Both the position numbers and the translations under genes were made by a program. From assembly GCA_012032135.1 (NCBI GenBank), contig JAAURS010000006.1, forward strand, positions 1-33,760: DNA of 33,760 nt. Direction: 5' to 3'. This document shows, piece after piece, positions 15,010 through 22,859 of the stretch. This stretch comes from Acaryochloridaceae cyanobacterium RU_4_10. GTDB lineage: Bacteria; Cyanobacteriota; Cyanobacteriia; Thermosynechococcales; Thermosynechococcaceae. Within the stretch, counting starts at the first letter, position 1; each line of letters starts with the position of its first letter. Under the pieces are notes generated by a model, which had not been told where the DNA came from, did not search any database, and worked only from the letters and a program-made list of their open reading frames with translations.

Positions 15010-15171
15010 GTTTTCATGTCAGGATTTGATGCGATCGCCCTGCATGTCTTTGGGAGAGAATGCGATCGCCAAAGCTACTATAGGATTCTGAGAAAGCATT
15101 GCCTTGCGTCTATCAAAATCCCCACAAAGCATTATTCAATCCAAAGTTAATATGAAGCTAAAGCAAAGCGG
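15010..15171 (+). pseudogene. Relict copy of the 14090 gene: leader fused to interior
   Basis: Positions 15010-15122 repeat the leader of the 14090 gene (13971-14083). They are followed at once by 15123-15171, which repeats an interior piece of that gene (14523-14571: CAAAGCAT, ATTCAATCCA, AGTTAATATGAAGCTAAAGCA). The roughly 440 bases between these two parts in the parent are missing. This is the scar of a tandem duplicate that lost the start codon and most of the coding sequence. Confidence 0.8.
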
Positions 15172-15203
15172 ATTGAATCCGTATATATCGCCAAACCAGA
15201 GAT

Positions 15204-15267
15204 ATGGATGGACAATCATCCGCCCATATGCCAAATTAGGGTATATAGATGGATGTTGTCCATCTAT
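15204..15267. promoter_or_regulatory. Nested inverted repeats upstream of the ATPase gene
   Basis: GATGGACAATCATCC (15207-15221) pairs with GGATGTTGTCCATC (15251-15264), a 14-bp stem with one bulged T and a 29-nt loop. Each arm can instead fold locally: TAGATGGA-TGTTG-TCCATCTA is a perfect 8-bp hairpin at 15246-15266, and ATATGG/CCATAT with GGATG/CATCC lie around 15203-15230. It lies about 185 nt before the GTG start at 15450. It could be an operator, alternative RNA folds, or the end of a lost element. Confidence 0.5.
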
Positions 15268-15449
15268 TTAGAGTTATGCTGCTTAGGTGATCGGTTAGGG
15301 CGTAGTGGAAATCTTGCATATTGATGTTTAGAGTAAAATTGCTACAATCTCATCAATAAGATAGAACTTCAAGGCTTGTGATAAGGCAATTATAATTGGG
15401 TTGAGCTAGTATCTAGGCAGCATCAGAAAGCATAGGAGTTCTTTTAAGA

Positions 15450-16967
15450 GTGTTGTTTCAAAGCGAAATTAGACCTTCTCAGGTTAATGACCTCCTTGAG
15501 AAAGTTCAAAACAAAAATTATGGACAATATTTGCTCAAAATATCTATTGAAAAAGCACGGACTTTTCAAGGAAAATCGATAAACTTTGATTTTCCTGTAA
15601 CGGCAATTGTAGGAATAAACGGTGGCGGCAAAACAACAGTATTAGGTGCAGCAGCATGTGCCTATAAAACAGTTAAGCCATCATTATTCTTTGCCAAAAG
15701 TGGTCGATTTGACTCCAGTATGCAGAACTGGAAATTTGAGTACGAGTTGATAGACAGGCGTATACGACCATCAGACACTATTCGACGAACTGCTAAATTC
15801 ACTCGTTCTAAATGGTCGCGTGATTGGCTAAAAGAATTAGATAGGACAGTGGTTGTCTTCGGTGTCTCTCGTACTGTACCAGCAAATGAACGTCCAGAAC
15901 TTCAGCGATGTGCATCCAACTCTTTTGATGTACTTCCAGAACACATTGATGAAATCAGTTCAGGCGTTGCTGAAGCGGTAGCTAGAATCCTTGATAAGGA
16001 TATATCCACATTCTCATTTCTGCGTGTGGATACTCGCGGTCGAGTTACGCTGCTTGCTGGACAAACTTCAGCGGGAGATTCATATTCGGAGTTTCATTTT
16101 GGTGCTGGAGAGTCTAGTATCATTCGCATGGCAATCAAATTGGAAACTATACCGGAGAATTCACTTGTTCTTATTGAAGAGATAGAAAATGGGCTTCATC
16201 CAGTTGCAACTGTTCGCATGGTTGAATACTTGATTGATTTAGCTCTACGAAGAAAAATCCAAGTCATTTTCACTACACATTCAAATGATGCACTCAAGCC
16301 ATTGCCCGACAAAGCAATATGGGCAGCCGCAAATGGCAGCTTATATCAGGGTAAGTTAGATGTTGGCTCTCTTCGTGCAATTAGTGGTCAAATAGACTCT
16401 CAGCTTGTTGTATTTGTTGAAGATAGTTTTGCCCGAACATGGGTAGAAGAAATTTTACGTTCTTTATCTGGAGTAGCTATGGATGCTGTCAGTGTCCATG
16501 CAATGGAAGGTGATGGAACAGCTGTAACAGTGCATCGAGGTCGTAAGCTTGATCCTAGTGTATCCCAACCTTCGGTTTGTTTAATCGATGGCGATTCTAA
16601 ACAACATGACTCTCTAACAGAAGCTATACATCGTCTTCCAGGGCAAAGCCCCGAATCTTACATCTACGATAAGGTTATTGAAAAACTTAATGAAGTATCA
16701 GGAGAACTAGCTGTTGCTTTATTGCGTCCCTACGAAGACGAGGCAAGAGTTGCAGAGATTGTTCGGAGTGTGCGTAATACAAACAGAGATCCTCATGTTC
16801 TCTATTCGCAGGTAGGTAAAAAACTTGGGCTTATTCCTGAAGCACGGGTGAGAGAGGCATTCATTACTCTCTGGGCACGTACATTTCCGAATGAAGTTCA
16901 ATTTATTACAAAACCTTTTATAGATAAAATTCCTCTAGAAAGCAGTCAGATAAGTATTGCCAGATAA
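15450..16967 (+). CDS. Stand-alone AAA/ABC-type ATPase with OLD-like TOPRIM features
   Basis: A 505-residue protein. The N-terminal SMC/ABC-type ATPase has Walker A GINGGGKTT (55-63), a signature-like FGAGESSI (218-225), Walker B LVLIEEIENGLHP (239-251) and a switch His in TTHS (275-278). After residue 318 comes a probable TOPRIM-like nuclease region: VVFVEDSFARTWVEEIL (acid E324) and CLIDGDSKQ (D380, D382), the E then DxD order of OLD-family nucleases. GTG at 15450 is chosen from an AGGAG 11 nt upstream. The gene is visibly AT-richer than its neighbours and lacks HIP1 octamers, suggesting transfer. No UvrD helicase, HNH or reverse transcriptase gene adjoins it, so it is not a complete Gabija, Septu or retron. 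A stand-alone defence role is an inference. Confidence 0.82.
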   Translation: MLFQSEIRPSQVNDLLEKVQNKNYGQYLLKISIEKARTFQGKSINFDFPVTAIVGINGGGKTTVLGAAACAYKTVKPSLFFAKSGRFDSSMQNWKFEYELIDRRIRPSDTIRRTAKFTRSKWSRDWLKELDRTVVVFGVSRTVPANERPELQRCASNSFDVLPEHIDEISSGVAEAVARILDKDISTFSFLRVDTRGRVTLLAGQTSAGDSYSEFHFGAGESSIIRMAIKLETIPENSLVLIEEIENGLHPVATVRMVEYLIDLALRRKIQVIFTTHSNDALKPLPDKAIWAAANGSLYQGKLDVGSLRAISGQIDSQLVVFVEDSFARTWVEEILRSLSGVAMDAVSVHAMEGDGTAVTVHRGRKLDPSVSQPSVCLIDGDSKQHDSLTEAIHRLPGQSPESYIYDKVIEKLNEVSGELAVALLRPYEDEARVAEIVRSVRNTNRDPHVLYSQVGKKLGLIPEARVREAFITLWARTFPNEVQFITKPFIDKIPLESSQISIAR

Positions 16968-17301
16968 GCCTACCAATTTTACTACGTTACGATTTAATCT
17001 AAGTGCGTGTAGCGATCACCGCATACCATCCCAATGCACCGGAACAAAGTCAAGTGATCGGTGAGTAGAGAAGGGTGTCTGTGTCCGGTGATTGGGAGCG
17101 TTAAGCGGCAGGAATACAGTCTGCGCTTGTCAACACTTCATCGAGACAACATGTCCTGGCACACATACGAAGTTCCTCCGAGGCTGGGTGGGAAGTAGAT
17201 TTGAGGCACGAACCCATCGTGTTCTAGATCCCAAACGACACGGGGACTCATACCTTCAAGCTAGAATTGAGGAAGGATCTAGTTACAGTGAGGGCAAATC
17301 T
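16968..17301. other. Gap with a possible gene tail
   Basis: At about 17003-17065 one frame reads VRVAITAYHPNAPEQSQVIG with a GTG right after a stop and a TAG at the end. This resembles the C-terminus of DUF4258-type small proteins (VITAYxPxPE wording), so it may be a toxin-gene scrap. The rest, including the in-frame extension of the 17302 gene back to 17092, shows nothing I can support. Confidence 0.25.
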
Positions 17302-17574
17302 ATGGCAGTCCGCCAGCGACGTTACAGTAAAGAAGAGTTAGCGCAACGGGGACAAAAGCTCTATGAGTCGGGCATTCGGCAGCAGATCGAATCGGGAAAT
17401 GATGGCAAAATAGTGGCGATCGATATTGAAACCGGAGAGTTTGAGGTCGATGAAACTCTCATGGGTGCAACCGATCGGCTCTTTGAACGCCAGCCCAATG
17501 CTCAACCTTGGACGCTTCGGATTGGACACAGTGCTGTCTATCATTTTGGAGCGAGGAGTCTGAAAAAGGATTAA
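17302..17574 (+). CDS. Small conserved protein paired with a retropepsin-like gene
   Basis: A 90-residue polar protein starting MAVRQRRYSKEELAQRGQKL, with GKIVAIDIETGEFEVDETLMGATDRLFERQP in the middle and WTLRIGHSAVYHFGARS at the end. I recall this family as common in cyanobacteria directly upstream of a clan AA aspartic protease gene, as here; no function is established. The frame is open back to 17092, but ATG 17302 gives the family-like start. The stop TAA overlaps the next gene's ATG by one base (TAATG at 17572-17576), so translation is coupled. The pair geometry is toxin-antitoxin-like, but nothing in the protein proves that. Confidence 0.75.
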   Translation: MAVRQRRYSKEELAQRGQKLYESGIRQQIESGNDGKIVAIDIETGEFEVDETLMGATDRLFERQPNAQPWTLRIGHSAVYHFGARSLKKD

Positions 17575-17942
17575 TGATTCATGGAGTTGTTAATTTCCGC
17601 TATGAACTAACGCTTCCCCTTATGGTCGGGAACTCGAATGAGCAACGAGAGTTTGTCAATACCGTAATTGACACTGGATTTGATGGATTCCTATCTTTGC
17701 CTTCTGAAATTATTGTTCGCCTTGAATTGCCTTGGAGAACCTCTAACGTAGCGACCTTGGGCGATGGTAGTAAAGCTCTGTTTGACTTTTATGCCGGAAC
17801 CGTAATCTGGGACGGTCAATACCGCTCAATCGATATTGCCGAATCAGAAACGGAACCCCTGTTAGGATTATCAATACTTCGCGGATATCGCTTGCAGGTT
17901 GATAATGTTGAGGGAGGTATCGTTAAAATCGAAGCACTATGA
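17574..17942 (+). CDS. Clan AA (retropepsin-like) aspartic protease
   Basis: A 122-residue protein with one retropepsin-type active site, D33-T-G in VIDTGFDGFLSLP, followed by IIVRLELPW, ATLGDGSKALFDFYAGTVIWDG and PLLGLSILRGYRLQVDN, the flap and second-half pattern of single-lobe aspartic proteases, which act as dimers. There is no signal peptide, so the enzyme is cytoplasmic. The ATG at 17574 overlaps the stop of the preceding 90-aa gene. A natural guess is that the protease acts on, or is held by, its partner, but no substrate is known to me. Confidence 0.82.
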   Translation: MIHGVVNFRYELTLPLMVGNSNEQREFVNTVIDTGFDGFLSLPSEIIVRLELPWRTSNVATLGDGSKALFDFYAGTVIWDGQYRSIDIAESETEPLLGLSILRGYRLQVDNVEGGIVKIEAL

Positions 17943-18062
17943 TTCTATTGGTAAGTCATTGGTGAGGCATATCTACCAGGGCGTGAAGCGGATGGCCTCA
18001 AAACTCTAGTAATGACTCAAAAATACTTGCCACCTGTGAAGCCCAAGCCCTTAAAATCCTCT

Positions 18063-19631
18063 TCAATCGTTATCGTTAGAAATTTCTGTCACAGTTGTTT
18101 GGCTTTTGTCCATCTGTGGAAAATTTTGGGACTTCAAAAGATTAACTGCTTCCTTGGGGAGCTGTGCGATCGCATCTTTCACAAACGCCTTTACAAACTC
18201 ACCCCTGCGATTCAGTTCAAACTGTTGTTGCACCACCGCCGTAATACCCCCATCTCCCCAATCCTGGTCATTGCGGAAATATTCAATAAAACTTTTGCCA
18301 GCAATTCGGGTTAAATAAGCCGCACTAATACTTTGAATGGACTTACCTACCACATACCCGCCAATACTAAGTTCCAACGCCGTAGAGACCAACTCGATCG
18401 CACTGGCAAGAATACCAAGACCCGCCAACGTTTTAGCCAAAGATAGCGCTAACTCCTTCCCGCGTTCCAAATCCATCTCACAGCCATAGACGCGGCCCAA
18501 TTCCACCACCATTTGAGCGTTTACTACCGCAGTCGCTAGCAAATCCACGACGGGTAAGGGCGTAATCCAAATAACCCCAGCCCCAATCCACTGAAAGCGA
18601 TCGACCAGTTTGTTAGCCTTTAGAAGGCGTTGATCGTCAATCAGTTGCCGGACATTTTCGCCTAATTGTTGCGCTTGAAGCAAAATATTATCGGCAAGGA
18701 GATCTTCTCCCTCCGCACGTAAAATACTCACCATCTGCCGCAGGAGAGGCAAAATTTCTGGATTGGGCTGGACGGTTTCGCCTGTGGGTAAGCGGATAGG
18801 CTGAGGATGTGCTGCGATTGCCACCAAGTCTTCTCCCACCCGTTCGCTGAGTCTCTGGATAATTAACTCGCGATCGGTGGTGGTATAGCGATCGATCTTG
18901 TTGAAAACTAAAATAAACCGTTTGCCAATTTGCCTGAGGGCATCGAGAGCAGCGTATTCTGATTGAGTTAAGTCTGCATCTACCACAAACAGGAGCAAAT
19001 CTGCTTCCGTTGCAAGTTGTCGGGCAGCTTTTTCGCGTTCGGTGCCTGCTACTCCTACTTCTAGCAACCCTGGCGTATCAGTAATTAAAAGTTCTCGTTG
19101 AATGCCCTTGAGTTCTAGGCGGTAGGTTTCGCCAATAGTGGTAGTACCCATAATGGGCGATACTGCGCCAACCATCCGGCCCAAAAGTGCGTTGACCAAA
19201 GAAGTTTTACCTGCGGATCCGGTCCCAAAGACCACAATTTGCAGTTCGCGGTATTGCAAGTCTTGCTCGATTTCCTGCGATCGTACCAGCAATGCCTGTC
19301 TCGCTACTTCGTCCTGGATTTGAGAGACCTGACGCCGCACTGCTTGAAGGGTCTGTTCGGCAACGGCAGTTTTTCGATCGGGTAATTGAATGGGCTCTGC
19401 CTTAATGCGATCTTTGCGACGGGGACGGCTGAAGGCGATGCCGTAGTAGATGAACACTCCAACCAAAACTAAAAACAGTGCGATCAGTCCAGCAATGAGA
19501 AAATTAGCCAGCAATGGCGAAGTTACAGCAATATTGCGATAGAGCTGGAGCAACGTATTGGCCAACCACAACATCAGCCCTAGCAGAACGCCAGTACCAA
19601 TGAGCGGTAAAACCAATCGGGGAAGACGCAT
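18063..19631 (-). CDS. Membrane-anchored GTPase with DUF697 domain
   Basis: A 522-residue protein. Two N-terminal membrane segments (about 5-27 and 41-66) are followed by a helical linker, then a G domain with G1 GTGSAGKTS (136-144), G3 DTPG (185-188) and G4 NKID (244-247). The C-terminal part (GAGVIWITPLPVVDLLATAVVNAQMV and KELALSLAKTLAGLGI) is the DUF697 region, probably membrane-associated. Related Era-like GTPases are widespread in cyanobacteria without a firm role. The start ATG at 19631 is 6 nt downstream of the stop of the small membrane protein gene, so the two are likely co-transcribed. Confidence 0.88.
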   Translation of the reverse strand: MRLPRLVLPLIGTGVLLGLMLWLANTLLQLYRNIAVTSPLLANFLIAGLIALFLVLVGVFIYYGIAFSRPRRKDRIKAEPIQLPDRKTAVAEQTLQAVRRQVSQIQDEVARQALLVRSQEIEQDLQYRELQIVVFGTGSAGKTSLVNALLGRMVGAVSPIMGTTTIGETYRLELKGIQRELLITDTPGLLEVGVAGTEREKAARQLATEADLLLFVVDADLTQSEYAALDALRQIGKRFILVFNKIDRYTTTDRELIIQRLSERVGEDLVAIAAHPQPIRLPTGETVQPNPEILPLLRQMVSILRAEGEDLLADNILLQAQQLGENVRQLIDDQRLLKANKLVDRFQWIGAGVIWITPLPVVDLLATAVVNAQMVVELGRVYGCEMDLERGKELALSLAKTLAGLGILASAIELVSTALELSIGGYVVGKSIQSISAAYLTRIAGKSFIEYFRNDQDWGDGGITAVVQQQFELNRRGEFVKAFVKDAIAQLPKEAVNLLKSQNFPQMDKSQTTVTEISNDND

Positions 19632-19637
19632 AGGGTA

Positions 19638-20009
19638 CTAGGATGAATGTTTAGTGGAACTGAGTCCAGGCAGAGCAAGGGTTTGACGTTTCCAGAGGCG
19701 GACCATTAACCACAGTGAGGTCACAAAGTAACCCGAGGTAAAAACGCTATTGAACAACAACATTGACATTTGAGCGCTCGCGCCATTTTCACCCACGCTT
19801 ACCCCCGATGTATTAAACACTAAGCAGCCTAACCCCCATACTAAACCTAAGGTGAGGGCCAGACGACTCATTGAACGATGGCGGCGATCGCTTTTCCCTC
19901 GTGTTAAGGTCCAGGCGGCGGGTATCATCCCAAAGACGGGAACCAAGTAGGCAAATAATATCAGACGGTTCAATGCGGGACTGGTTAATACGTCTTGTAC
20001 GTCATCCAT
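19638..20009 (-). CDS. Small multi-pass membrane protein, unknown
   Basis: A 123-residue protein with about four hydrophobic segments: LILFAYLVPVFGMIPAAWTL, SRLALTLGLVWGLGCLVF, AQMSMLLFNSVFTSGYFVTSLWLMV and connecting turns, with a basic loop (RGKSDRRHRSM). I do not recognise a function. ATG 20009 is chosen because AGGAG sits 6 nt upstream; an in-frame ATG at 20033 would add eight residues. It is directly upstream of the DUF697 GTPase on the same strand. Confidence 0.78.
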   Translation of the reverse strand: MDDVQDVLTSPALNRLILFAYLVPVFGMIPAAWTLTRGKSDRRHRSMSRLALTLGLVWGLGCLVFNTSGVSVGENGASAQMSMLLFNSVFTSGYFVTSLWLMVRLWKRQTLALPGLSSTKHSS

Positions 20010-20084
20010 ACCTAACTCCTGGATTATTCCCATTACTGTTATCCTAACGATCCATTCCTCAGTATGCCCAAATTAAGGTGAAGG

Positions 20085-20696
20085 TTAGGCGATCGTGCTT
20101 TCTGGAAAAATTTTGGATAAGTCTAATAGGGTATCTGTGAAACCAGGAATGGGGACCGTTTCATTGGGAAGAGAAATCTGTTTGCTGCGATATTGAAACT
20201 CACCTTGAGCGGTTTGATAAGGCTGACTGTAACGCTCGAGTTGTTGAGCATTAAGGTTCGCGATCCAATAGTCAGAAATTCCTGCTGCTGCATAGAGTTT
20301 CAGCTTAATTGTTTGGTCGAAGGTTAGGGTTGTATCTGAAACTTCGATAACGAGTAAGATCTCTTCGGCGTAAGGATGATGCTGGACATAATCTTCTAGT
20401 TGTCCGCGTGCAATCACGACATCTGGCTCGGGTTCGCTGTCTGCAAGAAGTGTGATAGGGTCTTGTCCGCGAATTGCGGCTTTATCTCCCAACAATCTAT
20501 CTAATTGCCGACACAGAAGGCCACCACAGACGGTATGAGGCGTTCCTTTTGTGGCCATTTGAATCAGCTCTCCTCGAATTAGCTCAATCCGTTCGTGTTT
20601 GCCATCTCGGAGAGCACCGCCTTCTACTAGAAACCCTAGTTCGATGAGTTGATGGTATTCATCGATGGTAAATCGTTTTGCTGTAGCAACACTCAT
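20085..20696 (-). CDS. Uma2-family (DUF820) putative endonuclease
   Basis: A 203-residue Uma2 protein: KRFTIDEYHQLIELGFLVEG near the start, ERIELIRGELIQMATKGTPH, then the PD-(D/E)XK core in EPEPDVVIARG and EEILLVIEVSDTTLTFD, KLKLYAAAGISDYWIANL and a C-terminal ISLPNETVPIPGFTDTLLDLSKIF. It is from a different Uma2 subgroup than the gene at 6297 and better matches the standard consensus. The ATG at 20696 has AAGGA about 7 nt upstream; the longer start at 20711 is less likely. Role unknown. Confidence 0.9.
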   Translation of the reverse strand: MSVATAKRFTIDEYHQLIELGFLVEGGALRDGKHERIELIRGELIQMATKGTPHTVCGGLLCRQLDRLLGDKAAIRGQDPITLLADSEPEPDVVIARGQLEDYVQHHPYAEEILLVIEVSDTTLTFDQTIKLKLYAAAGISDYWIANLNAQQLERYSQPYQTAQGEFQYRSKQISLPNETVPIPGFTDTLLDLSKIFPESTIA

Positions 20697-20947
20697 AAAG
20701 GATCCTTTCAAAGGATTTTTAGCGGTTTACATTTCTGGATGCTTATTTAAGTCTAGCGCTCTGTCTCAATAGCCGTTATCTGAATTTAGAGTCCCAATAG
20801 TTTGGTAAGTTATGCGATCGTATCTAGAATTCCAACGCTGTACGTTTCTTTACTGTATATATCCACAAAGTTTTGTAAAATACCTTAAGCCGAAGGGTCG
20901 GATAGAGTTGGGCACTGCCCTTTGCCTGTGTTTGGAGAGGTCTGGAA

Positions 20948-21787
20948 ATGGAAACAAGATTTATCAGAACACTAATTTTATTTTTTATCCTCACCATTGT
21001 CTTTGGTATTCTGGAACATTTTTGGCCCAGCATTCCCAATCAACCCAAATTGCGACGCGGTCTTGGAGTTGACGTCCTATATTGGTTTTTTACCCCGCTA
21101 GTCACTCAGGTCCTAGTGATGGTTGCAGTTGCGATCGTGGCCTTACCCATTTATGTATTGTTAGGTAGATCCCTTGATATCAATAGTATCCTGGCAGGGT
21201 ATGGGCCAGTTGAAAAGATCCCGCTTTGGCAACAAGGATTAATTGTCATTGTCCTTGGGGATTTCATCGGTTACTGGACGCATCGCATCAACCACACCAT
21301 CACACAACTCTGGATGTTTCATGCCGTTCACCACAGTTCAGAAACTGTAGACTGGCTCACTGCTGTTCGCATACATCCTGTAAATGATGTCTTCTCAAAA
21401 GGGATACAAGCGCTACCTATCGTTCTTTTGGGTTTCTCCCCCATAGCTGTCGAACTATACACCCCCCTCTTATCGAGCTATATCGCCCTAATTCATGCCA
21501 ATGTTTCTTGGAACTATGGTCCCTTCCGCTATGCGATCGCGAGTCCAGCCTTTCACCGCTGGCATCATGAAATAGATAAAAAAGCCTGGGGGAAAAACTA
21601 TGCAGGACTATTCCCCATTTACGATGTCATTTTTGGCACATTTTACCTGCCTCTTAACCAACAACCCAAGGAATTTGGAATCTATGGTGAGAAGATGACA
21701 GAAAATTTTATCGATCAAATGCTGTATCCCTTTCGGAATTGGAAGTTTCCCAGAAGGAGGCTGAATACTGCTCGAACCAGTCGTTAG
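20948..21787 (+). CDS. Sterol desaturase / fatty-acid hydroxylase superfamily protein
   Basis: A 279-residue membrane di-iron enzyme. The histidine clusters are HRINH (112-116), HAVHH (125-129) and HRWHH (203-207), with extra His at 143 and 183, and at least four hydrophobic segments (about 8-25, 45-72, 95-110, 155-185). The superfamily includes sterol desaturases, fatty-acid hydroxylases and carotenoid hydroxylases; the substrate here is not clear. GGAGAGG precedes the ATG at a good distance. Its last four bases overlap the convergent secreted-protein gene. The neighbouring CruG-like glycosyltransferase might hint at a lipid or carotenoid substrate, but that is inference. Confidence 0.9.
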   Translation: METRFIRTLILFFILTIVFGILEHFWPSIPNQPKLRRGLGVDVLYWFFTPLVTQVLVMVAVAIVALPIYVLLGRSLDINSILAGYGPVEKIPLWQQGLIVIVLGDFIGYWTHRINHTITQLWMFHAVHHSSETVDWLTAVRIHPVNDVFSKGIQALPIVLLGFSPIAVELYTPLLSSYIALIHANVSWNYGPFRYAIASPAFHRWHHEIDKKAWGKNYAGLFPIYDVIFGTFYLPLNQQPKEFGIYGEKMTENFIDQMLYPFRNWKFPRRRLNTARTSR

Positions 21788-22755
21788 TTTTTTAGTACAA
21801 CACTTTTTGCCACTGAGCGAAAGATAGGTAGATAATCTTGAGCACTGGTATTGGGCACCATTCCTTGCACAATATAGTAGGTTTTATCCGTTGCAATAAT
21901 AACCTGGTAAACCGTCAAGGGTTTGTTGGTACGAAGATCGTATCCTCGTGCAACTAGCTCAAATGCTTTTTGTCCTGCGATCGGGGTGGGCTGGCCGCTG
22001 ATTTCAACCAAGTCTTTGACTTCAGGGGTTTGTTTGAGTCTGGTGCGGGAAAATTTGCCAAGGTCTTCAATCTGAACTTGACTGTAGGCAGAACCCAACA
22101 CCAACAGAGGGTCAGAGGGCGGAATGGGTGACTTTGCACCATTTTTGGTCAGAATAACTGTGTTAGATATTCGTCCTGATACTTTTAAGTCTCCGTAGGT
22201 TTGAAAACTGAAGGGAAGTCCTTCTAGGAGCCGATCTGGAGAACTGGCTTTCCAACTCACAGTCATGATTGCCTGTCGAAGCGGTTCGCGCAATGCCGTT
22301 GACCGAGACTCAGGAAAAGGGGCTGTCACAATGAGGATGCGATCGCCCTCATTTAACACTGCAATCCACTTCAGAAAAGGGATGCCTTGTGCGGTTTGAG
22401 AAACTAACAGCAATTTGCCAGGACGTTCAGCAATGGTAATGTCCTTAGATTCTATGACGCGCATCCCTTTAGACTTCAAGGCTTCGGGAGAACCGAGTTG
22501 TGTGAGGGTTTTGGGAATGGCTTCTTTAGGGACAGGTAACTCTACCACAACGATGGAGGCTCCAGAGGTCTTTTGCTCAAAGCCGGAGAACAGTTGGCTG
22601 GGCTGGAAGCCTTCTGGTGGAGTAATCCTCACGGATGTTCCTGGCACTTTAGCGGGAGACTTAGGCAATGCGATCGCCTGTAATTGCAAAACCGCAATTA
22701 GGGCTAGGATATAAAAGCGACCGGAAGACTTAGCTAGAAAGCGCACAATTTTCAT
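21784..22755 (-). CDS. Secreted protein of unknown function
   Basis: A 323-residue protein with a signal-peptide-like start (MKIVRFLAKSSGRFYILALI, then AVLQLQAIALPKSPA). The mature part has two parts of similar style: TPPEGFQPSQLFSGFEQKTSGASIVVVELP to residue 150, and KVSGRISNTVILTKNGAKSP to the end, including VYQVIIATDKTYYIVQGMVP. The wording resembles PsbP/LpqN-like folds (an effector-style sheet with an IVxGxVP strand), but I cannot place it firmly. The start at 22755 is preferred to 22764. It diverges from the glycosyltransferase gene. Confidence 0.8.
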   Translation of the reverse strand: MKIVRFLAKSSGRFYILALIAVLQLQAIALPKSPAKVPGTSVRITPPEGFQPSQLFSGFEQKTSGASIVVVELPVPKEAIPKTLTQLGSPEALKSKGMRVIESKDITIAERPGKLLLVSQTAQGIPFLKWIAVLNEGDRILIVTAPFPESRSTALREPLRQAIMTVSWKASSPDRLLEGLPFSFQTYGDLKVSGRISNTVILTKNGAKSPIPPSDPLLVLGSAYSQVQIEDLGKFSRTRLKQTPEVKDLVEISGQPTPIAGQKAFELVARGYDLRTNKPLTVYQVIIATDKTYYIVQGMVPNTSAQDYLPIFRSVAKSVVLKN

Positions 22756-22859
22756 GGCAATCAATGAAACTGGGACTCTATTCTAAGCTTTCAAAAGGTC
22801 GATCGCGCTGCTTGTGCAAAGTTTGTAAGCTATGCCCATTCAATAAAAGAGAGGTTCCT

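Noticed and set aside
15450-16967. A complete Gabija, Septu or retron system
   Set aside because: Only the ATPase/TOPRIM-like gene is present; no UvrD-like helicase, HNH protein or reverse transcriptase lies on either side.
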